A stretch of DNA of 64,000 nt from Bog-473 sp963745175 (lineage in GTDB: Bacteria; Actinomycetota; Acidimicrobiia; Acidimicrobiales; RAAP-2), in assembly GCA_963745175.1 (NCBI GenBank), contig CAVUWK010000008.1, forward strand, positions 124,001 through 188,000, written 5' to 3'. The translations under genes were made by a program, and so were the position numbers. Positions 61,736 to 64,000 of this stretch are shown here, in pieces. Below the pieces are notes generated by a model. The model worked only from the letters and a program-made list of their open reading frames with translations. It ran no database searches and was not told the DNA's origin. The stretch's first letter is position 1. Each line of letters opens with the position of its first letter.

Positions 61736-62815
61736 TCAGTCGGCTTGGTTGGCGAGGGACCACAGCGCGGGCTCGCCGTCCTTGACCACGGCCACGCCGT
61801 CGATCTCGAGCACCCGTAGGTGCGAGACGGTCTCACCCACCGCGGCGCGCCGCATGAAGCCGGCGATGTCGTCCCACGGCCTTGACCACTTCATGTGGGC
61901 CGCGATCTCCCAGGCGGTGTGCGGGCCATCCTGCAGGACCGCGATCACCTCGCCGAAGCGGTCGCGGTGGTGCTGGCGCAGTTCCTCGAGCCGGGCTCTC
62001 AGATCGTCGAACCGGTACTCGTGGGCCGGCAGGACCTCTTCGACCTTGTAAGGCTCGAGCTTGTCGAGCGATTGGAGGTAGTCACCCAAGGGGTTCGCCC
62101 CGGCCTGGGGGTGGAACGGGATGTTCGGGGTGATGCGGGGAAGCACGTGGTCACCAGAGAGCATCAGCTCGTGGCGGGACTCGTAGAAGCACAGGTGGCC
62201 CGGCGAGTGCCCCGGCGTCCAGATGGCCTGCAGGTCCCATCCCGGCACCTCCGGCCGCTCCCCGTCCTCGAGCAGCAGATCCGGCACGACGGCGTCGACC
62301 AGTGGGCGGACCGGCATGGCCGCATTCCGCAATGGCTCCAGCTCTTCGGGCGGCGCGCCCATGCGACGCAACGCGGCGGCCACGCGGTCGAGCAGGTCAT
62401 CGGGCTCGTCGTAGCGGTCGTGAATGAGTTCGGCATCGGCGGGATGGAGCGAGATCCAGGCACCGGAGGCCTCCCGGATCCGGCCCGCCAGCCCGTAGTG
62501 GTCCGGGTGGATGTGCGTGACCATGACCCCTTGCACGTCACCGATGTTGCAGCCGGCCTCCTCCATGCCGCCGCTGAGCGCGCCGAAGGCGTCGTCGGTG
62601 TTCCAGCCGGCATCAATGAGGTAGGGCCCGCGGTCGGTCTCGAACAGGTAGACCAGCACGTAGCGCAGGGAGTTGTTGGGCAACGGCACCGGAATGCTCC
62701 ACAAACCGGGCCGGACCTTCTCGACCCCGGGAAAAGGGTCGTTGGCCGCCGCCGCGCCGCGGGCTCGCTGCGCGTGGGGCGGGTGCGCGTGGGTGTGGCG
62801 GGACGTCGAGGTCAC
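61736..62815 (-). CDS. MBL-fold metallo-hydrolase
   Basis: A 359-residue metallo-beta-lactamase-fold enzyme. The metal motif is MVTHIHPDHYGLAGR near residue 100 (H-x-H-x-D-H), then IWTPGHSPGHLCFY near 195, LMLSGDHVLP near 215 and PAHEYRFDD near 265, so the dinuclear site is complete. A C-terminal winged-helix-like region (HTAWEIAAHMKWSRPWDD, then TVSHLRVLEIDG) matches the LACTB2-like subgroup. It may hydrolyse a thioester or lactone. The N-terminus is His-rich. GTG 62815 overlaps the acyl-CoA dehydrogenase stop. Confidence 0.87.
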   Translation of the reverse strand: MTSTSRHTHAHPPHAQRARGAAAANDPFPGVEKVRPGLWSIPVPLPNNSLRYVLVYLFETDRGPYLIDAGWNTDDAFGALSGGMEEAGCNIGDVQGVMVTHIHPDHYGLAGRIREASGAWISLHPADAELIHDRYDEPDDLLDRVAAALRRMGAPPEELEPLRNAAMPVRPLVDAVVPDLLLEDGERPEVPGWDLQAIWTPGHSPGHLCFYESRHELMLSGDHVLPRITPNIPFHPQAGANPLGDYLQSLDKLEPYKVEEVLPAHEYRFDDLRARLEELRQHHRDRFGEVIAVLQDGPHTAWEIAAHMKWSRPWDDIAGFMRRAAVGETVSHLRVLEIDGVAVVKDGEPALWSLANQAD

Positions 62816-63996
62816 GACTGTCCTCTCGGCTCTCGGGGAAGCCCCAGGCCGCGCTCGGCGATGAGGTTACGCATGATCTCGTTCGATCCTCCTGCGATGG
62901 TCCACGCCCGAGCGTAAAGGAAAGCGTCCTGCCAGCGCCCATCCTCGAATGACAGCTCGTCGCCCTCGCCCGCCATGGACCGGGCACCCTGGAACGCCAG
63001 CGCCGCCTCGGCCATCTCGAGGTTCAGCTCGCTGAACCAAATCTTCGACAACGGGGCGTCGGCGGGGGTGATCTCGCCTCTGGCTGCCTTGGTGGCCACG
63101 CGTTGGCCCAGGTGGCGCTGGATACGCGCCCGGGCAGCGAACGCGCCGATCTGCTGACGGACCCCACCGTCGTCGATGGCCGGTCGGCCACCCCGAGAGT
63201 GCCGTCGGGCGACCTCGACGAGCCGGAGCACCGGATCGGCGCCACCACCGCCGCCACCGACACCCGAGCGCTCCTCGGCCAGACTGGCGCCGGCGACGCG
63301 CCAGCCCTCGCCGGGTCCGCCGATCATGTTGGCCGCGGGGACCCGCACCTCGTCGAAGAACACCTCGTTGAAGTCCGTCGTACCAGTCATCTCGCGCAGT
63401 GGTCGCACGTCCACACCGGGGCTCCGCATGTCGAGAATGAACGCCGAGATGCCGGCCGGGCCGTCGACCGGCTCGGTGCGCGCCAGCAGGTAGCCGTAGT
63501 CGGACCATTGGGCCCACGTGCTCCACACCTTCTGGCCCACCACCACGTAGGCGTCGCCGTCGCGCCGGGCTCGGGTCTGGAGCGAGGTGAGATCGCTCCC
63601 GGCGTCCGGCTCACTGAAGAGCTGGGTCCAGATGTGGTCCCCCCGAGCCATCGGCGGCAGGTGCTCGGCACGTTGCTCGTCGGTGCCGAAATGCCTGAGT
63701 GCCCCGGCCACCAGCGGGTTGCCGAGCACGTGCGGCACTCCGGCCGCGCCCAGCTCCTGTTCCAAGATTCGCTGCTCGTACGGATCACCTGGCTCGGAGG
63801 AGAAACGGGCCAGGACGTAGCCGGCGTCGTAGACCGCCCGGACGTAGGCGCGCAGGAGGTCGACGTCCTCGGCCCGGTCGGGCACCCGCAGGCCGGTCCG
63901 CTGTTTCCACGCCAAGGTCGGCCTGTGGTCGGCGAGGAAGGCCCGCAACGTGGCCCGATACTCGTCGTAGCTGTCGGGGATGGGCGGGACGATCAC
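62812..63996 (-). CDS. Acyl-CoA dehydrogenase, start at the window edge
   Basis: A protein of 394 residues from GTG 63996. Motifs: IWTQLFSEPDAGSDLTS near 120, GQKVWSTWAQWSDYGYLL near 153, NEVFFDEVRVPAANMIGG near 205, and AGGSNEIMRNLIAERGLGLP at the end. A Gly-rich loop (SGVGGGGGGADP) lies before the C-terminal bundle. The frame stays open to the last base of the window, so a start outside is not excluded, but MIVPPIPDSYDEYRATLRAF looks like a natural N-terminus. It is co-translated with the MBL hydrolase. Confidence 0.88.
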   Translation of the reverse strand: MIVPPIPDSYDEYRATLRAFLADHRPTLAWKQRTGLRVPDRAEDVDLLRAYVRAVYDAGYVLARFSSEPGDPYEQRILEQELGAAGVPHVLGNPLVAGALRHFGTDEQRAEHLPPMARGDHIWTQLFSEPDAGSDLTSLQTRARRDGDAYVVVGQKVWSTWAQWSDYGYLLARTEPVDGPAGISAFILDMRSPGVDVRPLREMTGTTDFNEVFFDEVRVPAANMIGGPGEGWRVAGASLAEERSGVGGGGGGADPVLRLVEVARRHSRGGRPAIDDGGVRQQIGAFAARARIQRHLGQRVATKAARGEITPADAPLSKIWFSELNLEMAEAALAFQGARSMAGEGDELSFEDGRWQDAFLYARAWTIAGGSNEIMRNLIAERGLGLPREPRGQS

Positions 63997-64000
63997 ATCC

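Noticed and set aside
1..64000. CRISPR arrays, tRNA or rRNA genes, insertion sequences, phage genes
   Set aside because: I looked for regularly spaced repeats, cloverleaf-like stretches, transposase or integrase motifs and found none I could support.

Overview
The window is GC-rich (by eye about two thirds G+C) and densely coded, with many GTG starts and 4-bp ATGA/GTGA stop-start overlaps. Its gene content is that of a lipid- or terpenoid-degrading actinobacterium: five LLM-family oxidoreductases (several of the F420 type), an F420-type PPOX protein, mycobacterial-style double-length acyl-CoA dehydrogenase and tandem CoA transferases, a DUF2510 protein, a 13E12-type HNH protein and degenerate GYWLV-type surface repeats. 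An uncultured Acidimicrobiia or related actinobacterium fits best. No rRNA or tRNA gene was seen, so this is inference.

Layout. 1-6.0 kb: a PIG-L deacetylase (cut by the window edge), two phytanoyl-CoA-dioxygenase-like genes and an F420-type LLM gene in one operon, then a DUF2510 gene on the other strand and a small ORF coupled to an acyl-CoA synthetase. 6.1-13.2 kb: branched-chain-type ABC importer, with both permeases and the first ATPase fused in one 946-residue chain, followed by LivF, a PPOX gene, a broken repeat gene, an MFS transporter and the substrate-binding protein on the minus strand. 13.4-17.8 kb (minus): phosphotransferase, DUF7064-like protein, acetoacetate-decarboxylase-like protein and LLM enzyme. 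17.9-28.3 kb (plus): a tightly overlapped operon of TetR, acyl-CoA dehydrogenase, tandem CoA transferase, LLM, serine hydrolase, acyl-CoA synthetase, phosphotransferase and DUF7064-like protein. 28.3-33.9 kb (minus): ABC exporter, cytochrome P450 and HNH protein. 34-46 kb: hydrolases, thiolase, LLM, enoyl-CoA hydratase, HSD10-like SDR, TesB thioesterase and a double acyl-CoA dehydrogenase, arranged around divergent promoters. 46-58 kb: APC transporter, two crotonases, a second tandem CoA transferase, acyl-CoA dehydrogenase, MaoC dehydratase, amidohydrolase and a tandem GntR/FCD regulator. 58-64 kb: DUF2889, an SCP2-type thiolase/aldolase with its DUF35 partner, TetR, a metallo-beta-lactamase-fold hydrolase and an acyl-CoA dehydrogenase.

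Together these look like several modules of one catabolic island: uptake, hydrolysis or oxidation (PhyH, P450, LLM), CoA activation by ligases or CoA transferases, dehydrogenation, hydration, side-chain thiolysis or aldol cleavage, and thioester release. The substrate cannot be read from the sequence.

Two window-wide patterns stand out. A short AT-rich element with core AGTATCCT recurs in at least eight intergenic regions, all in front of these catabolic or transport genes; it may be a shared operator or a two-way promoter element. And eight otherwise intact genes carry frameshifts, each explicable by one (in one gene, two) extra base, which points to sequence or assembly error more than to decay.
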